From contig NZ_VWNC01000001.1 of assembly GCF_013387455.1 (NCBI RefSeq), positions 496,001 to 560,000 of the forward strand: 64,000 nucleotides of DNA, given 5' to 3'. The DNA is from Mariprofundus sp. NF. GTDB taxonomy: Bacteria; Pseudomonadota; Zetaproteobacteria; Mariprofundales; Mariprofundaceae. The position numbers were made by a program, and so were the translations under genes. The notes beneath the pieces were generated by a model that worked only from the letters and a program-made list of their open reading frames with translations, ran no database searches and was not told the origin of the DNA. This document shows positions 25,824 through 35,037 of this stretch, piece by piece. Numbering within the stretch: position 1 is the first letter of the stretch; each line of letters starts with the position of its first letter.

Positions 25824-27608
25824 ATGAATAACTCTACTGCTCTCTACCGTCGCCTGCTGGCGTTCCTGCTCCCCTATAAATGGCGTCTGGGTATCGCTGT
25901 TACCTGTATGGTGGTGCTGGCCGCCTGTACGGCTGCAGTAGCATGGATGATGAAACCTGTGCTGGATGAAGCGCTCAGTGGCAAGAATCAGGAACTTATC
26001 TATATCATTCCGCTTGTCATTATAGGCCTCTACCTTCTCAAGGGTGTCGCCTATTTCGGTCAGGCCTACATGATGGGTTATATCGGTCAGAAGGTGATCT
26101 TTGATCTGCGTAATATGCTCTATGAGCGTCTGACGTCACAATCACTGGCCTTTTTCTCGCATCGCAAAACAGGCGAACTGCTGGCGCGCCTCTCTTACGA
26201 TGTCACACTGGTTCAGGCTGCAGTGAGTACCGCTGTAACTGCACTGATGCGCGATGCGATATCGATCGTGTTCCTGCTGGCTGTCGTGCTTATTCAGGAC
26301 TGGATGCTGGCTATGATTGCCATCCTGGTATTTCCGGCTGTGATCTATCCTATTGCCCGGTTTGGTCGCAAGATGCGTCATGCTACTCTGGATGGTCAGG
26401 CCTCCATGGGTGAGTTGACTGCTCTTCTTGAAGAGACCGTTGGCGGTATCCGGGTGGTAAAAGCCTTTGGTATGGAAGCCTATGAGCAGGGGCGCTTCCG
26501 CAAATTCACCGGTGATTTTCTAGCTCATCAGCTCAAGGTGTTCAAGGTGCATGCGCTCTCTTTCCCGATTATGGAGCTGCTGGCCGGCTTCGGTATTGCC
26601 GGAGTACTCTTCTACGGCGGTATTCGCGTCGCATCAGGTGAAACCACGCCGGGCACACTGGTATCGTTCCTGGCTGCGCTGCTGATGCTTTATGAACCGG
26701 TTAAACGCCTCTCCCGCGCCAACAACGAGATTCAGCAGGGGTTGGCTTCGGCTGAACGTATCTTTGAAGTGATGGATGAACCGATTCTGGTTCAGGATAA
26801 ACCTGATGCCATCGAACTTGCACCCTTTGCTGATTCGATTGTCTTTGAAAATGTGGGCCTGCAGTACCCCGGTTGTGAGCAGAAGGTTCTCAAGCAGATC
26901 AGTTTTCCAGTCTCTTCCGGTCAGATTGTGGCGCTGGTTGGACGCAGTGGTTCGGGTAAAACATCACTGGCCAATCTTGTGCCCCGTTTTATCGATGCCA
27001 CTGAAGGACGCATTTTGATTGACGGCATTGATGTTCGCGATGCCACCCAGCAGTCACTGCGCAGTCAGATCGCGCTGGTGACGCAGGAGATCATCCTGTT
27101 CAACGACACCATCCTCAATAATATCGCTTACGGACTTGAAGGCGTTGATCTGAAACGGGTGGAAGAGGTTGCCCGTGCCGCCAATGCGCATGAGTTTATC
27201 GAGCGTCTGCCCGATGGTTATAACACGCTGGTGGGCGAGCGTGGTGCGATCCTCTCCGGTGGCCAGCGCCAGCGTTTGTCTCTTGCCCGTGCACTGCTTA
27301 AAGACTCTCCGATTCTGATCCTTGATGAGGCGACCAGTGCGCTGGATACCGAGTCCGAGCGTTTAGTGCAGCAGGCAATTGATACACTGATGCAGAACCG
27401 TACGGTGATTGTCATTGCCCATCGCCTGAGCACCATTCGCGATGCTGATTGCATCGTTGTGCTTGATCAGGGCAGGGTAGTTCAGAGTGGCAAACATGAT
27501 GTTCTTCTCGAAGAGGGTGGCATCTATGCCGAGCTTTACCAGCTACAGTTCAGCGAAACTGAATCCAGTGAGGTCGCCGAGGGTGAAGCCCCTGAACTGC
27601 TGATCTAA
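25824..27608 (+). CDS. msbA: Lipid A export ABC transporter, MsbA type
   Basis: A 594-residue half transporter with an N-terminal six-helix exporter domain and a C-terminal nucleotide-binding domain. Walker A is GRSGSGKTS near residue 373, the signature is LSGGQRQR near 477, Walker B is ILILDEAT near 497 and the H-loop is IAHRLS near 532. Start and length fit MsbA, which flips lipid A-core across the inner membrane as a homodimer. It ends seven bases before a convergent gene with no terminator between them. Confidence 0.9.
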   Translation: MNNSTALYRRLLAFLLPYKWRLGIAVTCMVVLAACTAAVAWMMKPVLDEALSGKNQELIYIIPLVIIGLYLLKGVAYFGQAYMMGYIGQKVIFDLRNMLYERLTSQSLAFFSHRKTGELLARLSYDVTLVQAAVSTAVTALMRDAISIVFLLAVVLIQDWMLAMIAILVFPAVIYPIARFGRKMRHATLDGQASMGELTALLEETVGGIRVVKAFGMEAYEQGRFRKFTGDFLAHQLKVFKVHALSFPIMELLAGFGIAGVLFYGGIRVASGETTPGTLVSFLAALLMLYEPVKRLSRANNEIQQGLASAERIFEVMDEPILVQDKPDAIELAPFADSIVFENVGLQYPGCEQKVLKQISFPVSSGQIVALVGRSGSGKTSLANLVPRFIDATEGRILIDGIDVRDATQQSLRSQIALVTQEIILFNDTILNNIAYGLEGVDLKRVEEVARAANAHEFIERLPDGYNTLVGERGAILSGGQRQRLSLARALLKDSPILILDEATSALDTESERLVQQAIDTLMQNRTVIVIAHRLSTIRDADCIVVLDQGRVVQSGKHDVLLEEGGIYAELYQLQFSETESSEVAEGEAPELLI

Positions 27609-27615
27609 CCGGAGC

Positions 27616-28020
27616 TTATTGCGCTGTCAGTGCCGATTTTATTTTTGCCAGATTAGTTTCAATAAACTGTAGTGTCTCCTGACACTTCTCATCGTTCAGT
27701 AGTCCGAGACCGTAGTGGGCAAGAATGTAGCAGAACGCAAAAGCCATGATCGGATCGTTGAGGTTCCTGTTGCCCGCATCCTGATTGGCGATATAGCTGC
27801 CGATGGCGGCATCCCGCGCATTGGTCAGACTCTCTTCTGAACCGATAAGGCCGCGAAACTTCACACAGACCAGTGGCGCTATATGAAACAGATCAGCTTC
27901 ACTCATCGTTTTGCCTGCAGCCTCAGCAAACGGGATCGCCGCTTTGGCATCCTCATAAGCATCCATCATTTCAATCACCCAGCCTTCACTGGTTGTTGCA
28001 AGTGGTCTTGAATCTGTCAT
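27616..28020 (-). CDS. Conserved hypothetical protein, helical
   Basis: A 134-residue helical, soluble protein without a motif I recognise. The ATG at 28020 (MTDSRPL) has AAAGGAAG about eight bases upstream; the longer frame start at 28071 lacks such support. Segments such as EGWVIEMMDAYEDAKAAIPF and AFAFCYILAHYGLGLL suggest a compact alpha bundle. It is convergent with msbA and probably has its own promoter in 28021-28195, where I see no clear element. Confidence 0.65.
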   Translation of the reverse strand: MTDSRPLATTSEGWVIEMMDAYEDAKAAIPFAEAAGKTMSEADLFHIAPLVCVKFRGLIGSEESLTNARDAAIGSYIANQDAGNRNLNDPIMAFAFCYILAHYGLGLLNDEKCQETLQFIETNLAKIKSALTAQ

Positions 28021-28195
28021 GAATAAGCTTCCTTTAAGGTACTGAGCTTGGTTTGCGCGCACTATAAACAAATTTTGAAGGATTATAGAGTGTTAGTTGT
28101 TTTCGAGAGTTGCCGTACTGAATAACGGCTTTTAACGCTCACCACTAAGTAGTCATTTACTGATGCATACCTTCATCAAGTGAAAAAACGATGTG

Positions 28196-29134
28196 CTAAG
28201 CCTTGTTGGCGATCTGAAGCCAGAGGCCTTCGAGCAGGCCTGCATCGACAGTAATTAACTCATCGTAGTGCCAGCGTTGCATTACTGCATCGACAATGGC
28301 TAAACCGGCAATGATCAGGTCGGCCCGGCCCGGTTCGATGGTGCGAATCTGCTGGCGCTGTTCGAGAGTCATGGATAGCAGCCGGTCACGAAGAGTAATG
28401 AAGTCAGCTCTACTCATGCGGTAGTTGTTGATCTGCTCTGCATCATAAGGGCAGAGATCAAGTGCTGTGGCAGCCAGTGTGGTGACTGTGCCCGCTGTGC
28501 CGACCAGATGCCTTGGGGCATGATGATCCGGCCAGTGGGCCTCAACGGCTGCCAAATGTTCATTGGCGGCGGCTTTAAGGGCCTCGTAATCATCTATTGA
28601 TGGGGGATCGCTCTGCAGATGAGCTTCGACCAATCGGACCACACCCATCTTGCGGCTGATATCATCAATACGAACGCCGTTCTGGGCACGGATGAACTCT
28701 GTGCTGGCACCACCGATATCAAACAGCAGCATATCTTCTCTTGTTGCAGGTTCGAGAACCGAGCTTGCCCCGGCAAGTGACATGCGTGCTTCATCTGTTC
28801 CGCTGATGATCTGAATCTCGATGCCTGTTTCAGCTTTGACGCGCTCAGCAAATGCCTGACCGTTTTCTGCTTCGCGCATGGCTGCAGTTGCAGCTGCAAA
28901 GGTGCGTTCGGCAGGTATGCCGTGTTTGTTCAGCAGTTCGGAAAATACTCTGTAGCTTGCAATGGCGCGATCCATGCCGGCTTCGCAAAGGCGACCGGTG
29001 TGATGCAGTCCTTCACCAAGGCGGGTCATGCGGTGGGCATACTCCACGCGTTGCCATGGCTTAGCGCCGCTTGATGGTTCAGCAATGAGAAGGCGGAAGG
29101 TGTTGGAGCCGGTATCGATAGAGGCAAAAGCCAT
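28196..29134 (-). CDS. Ppx/GppA family phosphatase
   Basis: A 312-residue actin-fold phosphohydrolase. The first phosphate loop is FASIDTGSNTFRLLIAE at the N-terminus, and LLFDIGGASTEF near 135 is the second. It lacks the extra C-terminal HD-type domain that the longer Ppx at 59658 has. The family hydrolyses exopolyphosphate or pppGpp; short forms cannot be assigned to either. The ATG at 29134 has AAAGGCAG upstream and starts one base after the stop of the gamma-CA gene, so the two are co-transcribed. The frame can extend to 29170, but that would overlap the upstream gene. Confidence 0.85.
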   Translation of the reverse strand: MAFASIDTGSNTFRLLIAEPSSGAKPWQRVEYAHRMTRLGEGLHHTGRLCEAGMDRAIASYRVFSELLNKHGIPAERTFAAATAAMREAENGQAFAERVKAETGIEIQIISGTDEARMSLAGASSVLEPATREDMLLFDIGGASTEFIRAQNGVRIDDISRKMGVVRLVEAHLQSDPPSIDDYEALKAAANEHLAAVEAHWPDHHAPRHLVGTAGTVTTLAATALDLCPYDAEQINNYRMSRADFITLRDRLLSMTLEQRQQIRTIEPGRADLIIAGLAIVDAVMQRWHYDELITVDAGLLEGLWLQIANKA

Positions 29135-29135
29135 A

Positions 29136-29645
29136 TCAGCTGCCTTTGTGTTTTTTTGAGACTTCAACATAGCTTCTGGCGGAGCGGTTAAGGAAATCCT
29201 TCTCCTCCTGCGTCAGCTCCCTGCGCTCTTTGGCAGGGCTGCCAGCATAGAGATAGCCGCCACGCAATATTTTGCGTTCGGTGACCAAGGAGCCTGCGGC
29301 GAGAAAGCAACCCTCTTCCAGCACAGCCTGATCCATAATGATCGAACCCATGCCGATCAGGCATCGATCCTGAATCTCACAGCCGTGCAGGATTACCCTG
29401 TGGCCGACAGTAACATCGTTGCCAACAATGCAGGGCGAGACACCACCACTGGTATGCAGGATCGAGTGATCCTGAATGTTGGAGCGTTCACCAATTTCGA
29501 TATCATGCACATCACCGCGCAGTACCGCCTGATACCAGATGCTGGAGTCAGTACCGATTTTTACGCGGCCAATCACATCGGCTGACTCGGCGATAAAAGC
29601 GGAGTCGGCAATTTCTGGATTCCAGTGCAGATAAGGTTTAATCAT
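29136..29645 (-). CDS. Gamma carbonic anhydrase-like hexapeptide protein
   Basis: A 169-residue left-handed beta-helix protein. Hexapeptide repeats run from about residue 10 to 140. Three His positions typical of zinc binding are in NIQDHSILH and VGHRVILHGC. The family (YrdA/PaaY/CaiE-like) contains zinc proteins with weak or unproven carbonic anhydrase activity. It sits three bases after the coiled-coil membrane protein gene and one base before the Ppx/GppA gene. Activity is not proven from sequence. Confidence 0.85.
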   Translation of the reverse strand: MIKPYLHWNPEIADSAFIAESADVIGRVKIGTDSSIWYQAVLRGDVHDIEIGERSNIQDHSILHTSGGVSPCIVGNDVTVGHRVILHGCEIQDRCLIGMGSIIMDQAVLEEGCFLAAGSLVTERKILRGGYLYAGSPAKERRELTQEEKDFLNRSARSYVEVSKKHKGS

Positions 29646-29648
29646 CGA

Positions 29649-30392
29649 TCACTCCCGGGCTGGCTGAAGCATGGCATGACTAAGAATAGGGATAGTGAAC
29701 TGATTTGTATTGCGGTTAGTCAGATCAGCGATGGTGATGATCAGATTCTCAGGTTGCCATGACTCTGTCCAAACCAGAGAACCGGAGACAAACTGCTGGG
29801 TAGTCATATCAAATTTGTATTTCTCTCTACCCTTGGGGCTGCGCAGTGGTAGCTCTTCACCCTCCGGGTTGAGCACGGAAAAGCTTAGTTCGCCCTTCTG
29901 CCAGCGTGGGAAGTTTTGACCTTTGACCAGAATCAGGCTGTAGCTGATCTGGTCACTCTGCTTCCAGTAAGCAGTGGGTTTAAGCATGTGCAGACCCTTA
30001 TTTTTACGGGCAGCCAGCACATCATTAAACATATCCAGTCGCTTCTGCATGGCCAGCTTCTCATGTTCAATCTGCTTCTGCTGTTGCTTCATGGCATCAA
30101 TCTGGGCATCGCGCAGGGAGAGTTGCGCTTCAACTTTAGAGTTCTGCTGGCTAAGCAGGCTCTGTTGATGCTGTAGCTCGCTGATCTGATACTGCTGGGA
30201 AACAAGCAGCTGTTTATCCAGAGCCAACGTGGTAATGATGCCCACAGAGATAATGATAAACAGCAGTGCCGCTGCCAGTAGCAGAACTATTGGATAGAGG
30301 CGGAAGCTTAAGGTGCGCTTGCCATTGGATTGCGTCAGTTTGAAATGTATGGGGGCACTGAATGCCTCATACAGCGATTTTATAAAAGCCAA
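29649..30392 (-). CDS. Membrane-anchored coiled-coil protein
   Basis: A 247-residue protein with one membrane helix near 33-55, a Gln/Leu-rich coiled coil (about 62-120) and a C-terminal soluble beta domain (about 140-240) containing YSLILVKGQNFPRWQKGELS. Topology suggests an inner-membrane anchor with a periplasmic domain. It resembles the DUF6776-type proteins known from proteobacteria, a tentative match. It lies between argC and the gamma-CA gene with tight spacing on the minus strand. Confidence 0.65.
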   Translation of the reverse strand: MAFIKSLYEAFSAPIHFKLTQSNGKRTLSFRLYPIVLLLAAALLFIIISVGIITTLALDKQLLVSQQYQISELQHQQSLLSQQNSKVEAQLSLRDAQIDAMKQQQKQIEHEKLAMQKRLDMFNDVLAARKNKGLHMLKPTAYWKQSDQISYSLILVKGQNFPRWQKGELSFSVLNPEGEELPLRSPKGREKYKFDMTTQQFVSGSLVWTESWQPENLIITIADLTNRNTNQFTIPILSHAMLQPARE

Positions 30393-30395
30393 TGA

Positions 30396-31430
30396 TCAGG
30401 GCCAGAGTGCGTGTCTGGCCAGGCCAGTAGTCTCATCAAAGCCGAACATCAGGTTGGCATTCTGGATCGCCTGACCCGCAGCACCTTTAAGCAGATTATC
30501 GATACAGCTGACAATCACCGCTTCGCTCTCACTGAGCAGGGCAATTCCGATATCACACCGGTTGCTGCCACTGATGCCTGCCGTGGAGGGCAGCGTTCCC
30601 TGTGGCAGGATTTTAACAAATGGCTCACCAGCATAGGCCTGCTGCAGAAGATCAAACCAGCTTGCAGTATTGCTACCGGAGAGATGCAGGGTGCTGAGCA
30701 TGCCCCTGTTCATGGGCAGGATATGCGGCACAAAACGAACCTTTGTTTCGCAACCTGCAAAACCAAGGGCCCACTCTTCCATCTCCCAGGCATGCCTGTG
30801 CCTCGGCAGACCGTAGGCTTTTACCGATTCATTGATTTCGCAGTAGAGCAGGTCGGTTTTTGCACTCCGACCAGCACCGGATGTACCCGATTTCGAGTCG
30901 ATAATGATTGAGGATGTAGTATCGATGACACCGGCTTTGAGTAGTGGAATCAGAGGCAGCAGTACTGAGGTGGGGTAACAGCCGGGATTGGCAACCAGCC
31001 TGGCACAGGCCACCTGATCACGAACATGTTCTGTCAGTCCGTATACCGCCTCATTAAAGAGTTCTGGGTGAGGATGATCTGCCCCGTATGCTGCTCTGTA
31101 GACATCGTGAGTTTTATGCCGGAAGTCAGCCGATAGATCGACCACCTTTTTTCCAGCCTCAAGCGCAGTGAATACACTGGCTGCAGCAGCGCCATGCGGC
31201 AGAGCAGTAAAGACCAGCTCTACTTCATCTGGCAGTAGTGCATCGGCAGGCTGTAGTGTCATGGCTGCAATATGACCACCTACACCGGGCAACACCTCAC
31301 CAGCCAACTTGCTGGCCTGTGAATGGGCGCCCAGATGAGCGATCTCAAAATGGGGGTGGGCATCAATAAGCCGAATAAGTTCAGCACCGGTGTAACCGGT
31401 TGCTCCGAGAATGGCGACAGATATCTTCAT
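30396..31430 (-). CDS. argC: N-acetyl-gamma-glutamyl-phosphate reductase
   Basis: A 344-residue enzyme of arginine synthesis that reduces N-acetylglutamyl phosphate to the semialdehyde with NADPH. The Rossmann loop is ILGATGYTGAELIRL at the N-terminus; the catalytic Cys is in VANPGCYPTSV near 153. Length is normal for the family. It is first in a four-gene minus-strand run with the coiled-coil protein, gamma-CA and Ppx/GppA. No other arg gene is near. Confidence 0.95.
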   Translation of the reverse strand: MKISVAILGATGYTGAELIRLIDAHPHFEIAHLGAHSQASKLAGEVLPGVGGHIAAMTLQPADALLPDEVELVFTALPHGAAAASVFTALEAGKKVVDLSADFRHKTHDVYRAAYGADHPHPELFNEAVYGLTEHVRDQVACARLVANPGCYPTSVLLPLIPLLKAGVIDTTSSIIIDSKSGTSGAGRSAKTDLLYCEINESVKAYGLPRHRHAWEMEEWALGFAGCETKVRFVPHILPMNRGMLSTLHLSGSNTASWFDLLQQAYAGEPFVKILPQGTLPSTAGISGSNRCDIGIALLSESEAVIVSCIDNLLKGAAGQAIQNANLMFGFDETTGLARHALWP

Positions 31431-31624
31431 AGTGCAGGCATGATACGCAATGCTTGCACGCCTTCAAATGATTTCACTCCGATGCAGCTTCTTAGTGGAG
31501 AAAAATAAAAATTCCTGCTGGATTATCTGAGAGAAACAGCGAGGTTTCAAGCCTTCCTTGATTGCACCAGAAACAGGCTTGCGATATCATAGGAAAAGCA
31601 TCAATTTCACCACAAGGGGAGCGC

Positions 31625-31657
31625 ATGATTCAGCAGATAGAGCAGGTAACACTGTGA
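31625..31657 (+). CDS. 10-codon upstream leader ORF coupled to DUF1538 gene
   Basis: ATG at 31625 follows AAGGGGAG and encodes [10 protein letters not shown], ending in a TGA at 31655-31657. The GTG start of the DUF1538 gene lies at 31654, so stop and start overlap as GTGA. The strong ribosome site belongs to this minicistron, and translation of the large gene probably depends on it. Confidence 0.5.
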   Translation: MIQQIEQVTL

Positions 31658-32391
31658 ATCTTCGTCATCTGGCCCAACCGTTTCGGCCGCTGTTTGAAGC
31701 AGCCCGGGATCTGACACCCATTATTCTGGTGATCCTCTTCTTTCAGGAACTGGTGCTTAAACAGCCGATCCCCAATATGGAAGAGATGTTGATTGGCATG
31801 TTGATGGTGCTGTTGGGGCTGGCGCTGTTTGTGCGCGGTCTTGAAATTGGCCTCTTCCCGTTGGGTGAATCGATGGCCTTTGCCTTTGCCAAAAAAGGTA
31901 ATGTTTTCTGGTTGCTGCTGTTCGCATTTCTACTTGGATTTGGTACTACTGTTGCCGAACCGGCGCTGATCGCGGTTGCCGGCAAGGCGGCTGAGATTGC
32001 AGCCCAGGGTGGCGTCATTGAATCAACGCAGGAGGCAGTGGAGAGCTATGCCGATGGTTTGAGGCTGACTGTAGCGCTCTCTGTGGGTACAGCCATCGTG
32101 CTGGGTGTGTTGCGTATTCTTAAAGGCTGGCCGCTTCACTTCTGTATTATTGGCGGTTATTTCATCGTTGTGGCGATGACCTATTTTGCACCGGATGAGA
32201 TTATAGGTATCGCTTACGATTCCGGTGGTGTGACCACCTCAACCATTACCGTGCCACTGGTGACTGCGCTTGGTGTCGGTCTGGCCTCCTCGATTCGAGG
32301 TCGCAATCCGATGCTTGATGGTTTTGGACTGATCGCCTTCGCCTCACTGTTGCCGATGATTTTCGTTATGCTCTACGGCATCATGATATGA
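31654..32391 (+). CDS. DUF1538 membrane protein, first of a pair
   Basis: A 245-residue integral membrane protein of the DUF1538 family, with about seven helices. It contains [19 protein letters not shown] and [20 protein letters not shown], the repeated AEP and YDSGGVTTS signatures of the family. Longer homologues elsewhere contain both halves in one chain; here they are split. GTG 31654 is chosen because a leader ORF ends there; a TTG at 31558 would give 277 residues. The function is unknown, probably transport. It overlaps the second DUF1538 gene by four bases. Confidence 0.82.
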   Translation: MNLRHLAQPFRPLFEAARDLTPIILVILFFQELVLKQPIPNMEEMLIGMLMVLLGLALFVRGLEIGLFPLGESMAFAFAKKGNVFWLLLFAFLLGFGTTVAEPALIAVAGKAAEIAAQGGVIESTQEAVESYADGLRLTVALSVGTAIVLGVLRILKGWPLHFCIIGGYFIVVAMTYFAPDEIIGIAYDSGGVTTSTITVPLVTALGVGLASSIRGRNPMLDGFGLIAFASLLPMIFVMLYGIMI

Positions 32392-33194
32392 ATCATATCG
32401 ACCTGTTTCTGGAGACCATGCAGTCCACACTGCGGGATGTGATTCCGATTGCGCTTGTACTGATCGGTTTCCAGATGTTTGTTCTGCGCCAGAAGATCGC
32501 CCATGCCTGGCGGGTACTGCGTGGTTTTATCTATGTGTTGCTGGGTCTGGCTCTCTTTTTGATGGGGTTGGAAGAGGCGATCTTCCCGCTCGGTGAGGTG
32601 ATGGCAACCCAGCTTACCAATCCGGCCTTTCTATATGGTGATCTCTACAAAGATGGCATCACCGTGATAGAAACGGTTCGCTGGCAGGATTATGGGTGGG
32701 TTTACGCCTTCGCCTTCGCAATCGGCCTGGCAACCACGCTTGCCGAACCCTCCCTGATCGCAGTGGGCATGAAAGCGCAGCAGGTATCCGGTGGTGCGAT
32801 CTCGGCATGGGGTTTGAGACTTGCCGTATCGCTTGGCGTGGCTATCGGTGTGTCACTGGGCTGTTTTCGCATTGTCACGGGCACCGATCTCTGGCTCTAT
32901 ATTGTAGTGGCCTATGTGCTGGTGATCCTGCAGACGATGCGGGCACCTAAAATGATTATTCCACTGGCCTATGATTCCGGTGGTGTTACCACTTCAACCG
33001 TAACAGTTCCGTTGCTTGCAGCCCTTGGACTTGGGCTGGCGGCAACAATCCCAGGTCGAAGCCCGTTGATTGACGGTTTCGGTCTGATCGCGTTTGCCAG
33101 CGTTTTTCCAATTATGAGTGTGATGGGTTATGCCCAGATCAGTCGCTGGTTGGAAAAGAAGAAACAGAAGACAGGAGGAGAAGATGCGCTTTAA
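32388..33194 (+). CDS. DUF1538 membrane protein, second of a pair
   Basis: A 268-residue membrane protein homologous to its neighbour. It shares [14 protein letters not shown] and [20 protein letters not shown] but carries an insert of about 15 residues after the second helix. The ATGA overlap with the first gene, and overlap of its end with the P-II-like gene, shows a tight operon. The two products probably form a heteromeric membrane unit. The substrate is not known. Confidence 0.83.
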   Translation: MNHIDLFLETMQSTLRDVIPIALVLIGFQMFVLRQKIAHAWRVLRGFIYVLLGLALFLMGLEEAIFPLGEVMATQLTNPAFLYGDLYKDGITVIETVRWQDYGWVYAFAFAIGLATTLAEPSLIAVGMKAQQVSGGAISAWGLRLAVSLGVAIGVSLGCFRIVTGTDLWLYIVVAYVLVILQTMRAPKMIIPLAYDSGGVTTSTVTVPLLAALGLGLAATIPGRSPLIDGFGLIAFASVFPIMSVMGYAQISRWLEKKKQKTGGEDAL

Positions 33195-33534
33195 ACTACT
33201 GATTGCACTCGTCGCAGATGACAAAACAGATGAGATCATGCGTGTTGCCAGAGAGGCCGGAGCCACGGGAGCTACGGTTGTTGGTGATGCTCGGGGTGAG
33301 GGGCTGAACCCGCAAAAGACCTTCTTCGGGCTGACTCTGGAGTCGCAGAGGGATATGCTACTGTTTCTGGTTGAGGAGCATCTGAGCCGGAAAATTCTGG
33401 AACGCATTGCTGAAGAGGCTGGATTTGAAGATAACCCCGGTTCGGGCGTAGCATTTCAGGTAGATGTAGAGGATGCCATCGGAATGGGAGGGCAGATCAT
33501 GTGTCTGCTTGATGAAGTGGAGGATAAGCTATGA
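33184..33534 (+). CDS. P-II-like regulatory protein
   Basis: A 116-residue small protein that opens [20 protein letters not shown] and has the alternating strand-helix pattern of P-II (GlnB/GlnK) folds, with ATGATVVGDARG near 28 at the T-loop position. The usual uridylylated tyrosine region of GlnB is not seen. P-II-like proteins next to transporters often sense nucleotides and gate the transporter. GGAGGAG precedes the ATG at 33184. It overlaps both the DUF1538 gene before it and the CBS gene after it. Confidence 0.75.
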   Translation: MRFKLLIALVADDKTDEIMRVAREAGATGATVVGDARGEGLNPQKTFFGLTLESQRDMLLFLVEEHLSRKILERIAEEAGFEDNPGSGVAFQVDVEDAIGMGGQIMCLLDEVEDKL

Positions 33535-33938
33535 GTGAGCAGAAGATCATTACCGTACGGGATGTGATGAAGCAGAACTATGACATCGTCGAGGGTATGG
33601 CTACGGTGCGCCAGGCGCTGGAGGTGATGCGTTACGTTGACACCAAAAGCCTGATTGTAGATAAGCGGCATGAGCAAGATGAGTACGGCATCGTGCTGCT
33701 CTCAGATATTGCGAAAAAGGTGCTGGCGGCAAACAAATCCCCTGACCGGACAAGTATCTATGAGGTGATGACCAAACCTGCACTTACGGTTCATCCTGAT
33801 ATGCATATCCGTTATGCCAGTGCCCTGTTTGCCCGTTTCGGCATTTCACGCGCACCGGTTGTTGATGGCTCGGGCAAGATTGTTGGCATTGTCAGTCATA
33901 CCGACATGGTCATGAAAGGCTTGATGAATCTGGTCTGA
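33531..33938 (+). CDS. Two-CBS-domain protein
   Basis: A 135-residue protein made of two CBS motifs. The first begins VRDVMKQNYDIVEGMATVRQ, the second YEVMTKPALTVHPDMH; both end in the usual hydrophobic pattern, with GKIVGIVSHTDMV in the second. CBS pairs bind adenine nucleotides and regulate partner proteins. The ATGA overlap with the P-II-like gene and the terminator after it mark it as the last gene of the DUF1538 operon, so it may tune that membrane unit. Confidence 0.9.
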   Translation: MSEQKIITVRDVMKQNYDIVEGMATVRQALEVMRYVDTKSLIVDKRHEQDEYGIVLLSDIAKKVLAANKSPDRTSIYEVMTKPALTVHPDMHIRYASALFARFGISRAPVVDGSGKIVGIVSHTDMVMKGLMNLV

Positions 33939-33959
33939 TAATCATGATGACGGGTGGTT

Positions 33960-33990
33960 GCACCTTTAGATGTGTAAGAAGGTGCTTTTT
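33960..33990 (+). terminator. Rho-independent terminator of the DUF1538 operon
   Basis: GCACCTT and AAGGTGC form a 7-bp stem with a 12-base loop and are followed by five T residues. It lies 22 bases after the CBS gene stop and before the small lipoprotein gene. Confidence 0.85.
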
Positions 33991-34018
33991 CGATAAAGGG
34001 TATATGTGAGGGATAACG

Positions 34019-34162
34019 ATGCGTTTAATGATTGCTTTGATTGTTTCACTATTTCTGTTGAGTTCATGTGCAACCATGGAGTCCGCCTGGGATAGTACTG
34101 TAACTGCTACTGGCGATGCCTATGACTGGGTTGTCGGCAACGATGAAGAAGAGACGAAATAA
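34019..34162 (+). CDS. Small 47-residue lipoprotein
   Basis: ATG 34019 follows GAGGG by six bases. The product has a hydrophobic leader and a lipobox-like LLSSC with Cys17. The mature part is 31 residues: ATMESAWDSTVTATG then DAYDWVVGNDEEETK. It resembles entericidin-like or other very small proteobacterial lipoproteins in size and plan, without a firm match. A terminator precedes it, so it has its own promoter or is read with the next gene. Confidence 0.75.
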   Translation: MRLMIALIVSLFLLSSCATMESAWDSTVTATGDAYDWVVGNDEEETK

Positions 34163-34198
34163 GAGTTCAGGGAACTAAAATAGTATTTTGATTTCTTC

Positions 34199-34969
34199 AT
34201 GAGTCTGCTGCTAAGTAAAGCGGTGTCGCAGCTTCTTCTGCCACCGGGAGGAGTGATCCTTCTGGCCCTGCTTGGGCTTATTTTCTACAAACGGTTCTGG
34301 GGCCGGCTGCTTGTTTTTCTGGCACTGCTACTGTTCTGGCTGCTCTCTACCGAACCTGTTCGCGATACACTCCTTAATCCACTGGAGCAGGCGTATGCGC
34401 CACTTCAGACAGAGCAACTTCCTGCAGATGAAAAGCTGGCCATCGTACTGCTTGGCGGAGGCCTTTATGAGAAGGCGCCGGAGTATGAAGGCAGGGATAG
34501 CCTTAGCAGCTTTGCCATGATGCGTACCCTCTATGCGGCCGACCTGGCTCTGAAAACAGGCTTTGATGTCTACCCGTCCGGTGGTGCCGTACTATCTACG
34601 ACAACTGAACCCGAAGGGGCGGTGATGCAGCGCTGGCTGAAAAGATTCGGTGTTGCTGAATCAGCGATTCATATTGAAGCCGCTGCCAGAAGCACCTGGG
34701 AAAACGCTATGAACATCAAAGCAAAACTTGCAGAACAAGACGTTTCTACGGTGATTCTGGTGACCACTGCATGGCATATGCCGCGATCGGTCTGGTCTTT
34801 TGAGAGTCAGGGTTTAAAGGTGATTGCTGCCCCCTGTGATTACAAAGTTGAGAGAGAGCCTTATGATCTGCGCAGTTATCTGCCGCGCTGGAATGTTTTC
34901 TCTGAGAGTTGTGATGGCCTGCATGAATATCTGGGACTACTCTGGTACAGGTTGAAGCATCTGCTGTAG
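34199..34969 (+). CDS. ElyC/SanA/YdcF family DUF218 membrane protein
   Basis: A 256-residue protein with two N-terminal membrane helices (about 15-50) and a DUF218 domain. The family pattern shows in AIVLLGGGLYEKAP (near 80), DVYPSGGA, and SAIHIEAAARSTWENA plus TTAWHMPRSVW. ElyC-like proteins affect envelope polysaccharide and peptidoglycan precursor handling in other bacteria. No strong ribosome site is visible before the ATG. It stands alone between the small lipoprotein and sucA. Confidence 0.85.
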   Translation: MSLLLSKAVSQLLLPPGGVILLALLGLIFYKRFWGRLLVFLALLLFWLLSTEPVRDTLLNPLEQAYAPLQTEQLPADEKLAIVLLGGGLYEKAPEYEGRDSLSSFAMMRTLYAADLALKTGFDVYPSGGAVLSTTTEPEGAVMQRWLKRFGVAESAIHIEAAARSTWENAMNIKAKLAEQDVSTVILVTTAWHMPRSVWSFESQGLKVIAAPCDYKVEREPYDLRSYLPRWNVFSESCDGLHEYLGLLWYRLKHLL

Positions 34970-35037
34970 GGGATAATCAGCTCTGGTCAATCTGGCGTTG
35001 TGAGTCTATAAATGGGTATGAGATCTCTGGAGGTTTT

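Noticed and set aside
28112-28133. Terminator-like hairpin GCCGT/ACGGC with TTTT
   Set aside because: The T run is on the plus strand, where no gene ends nearby, and the stem is only five pairs.
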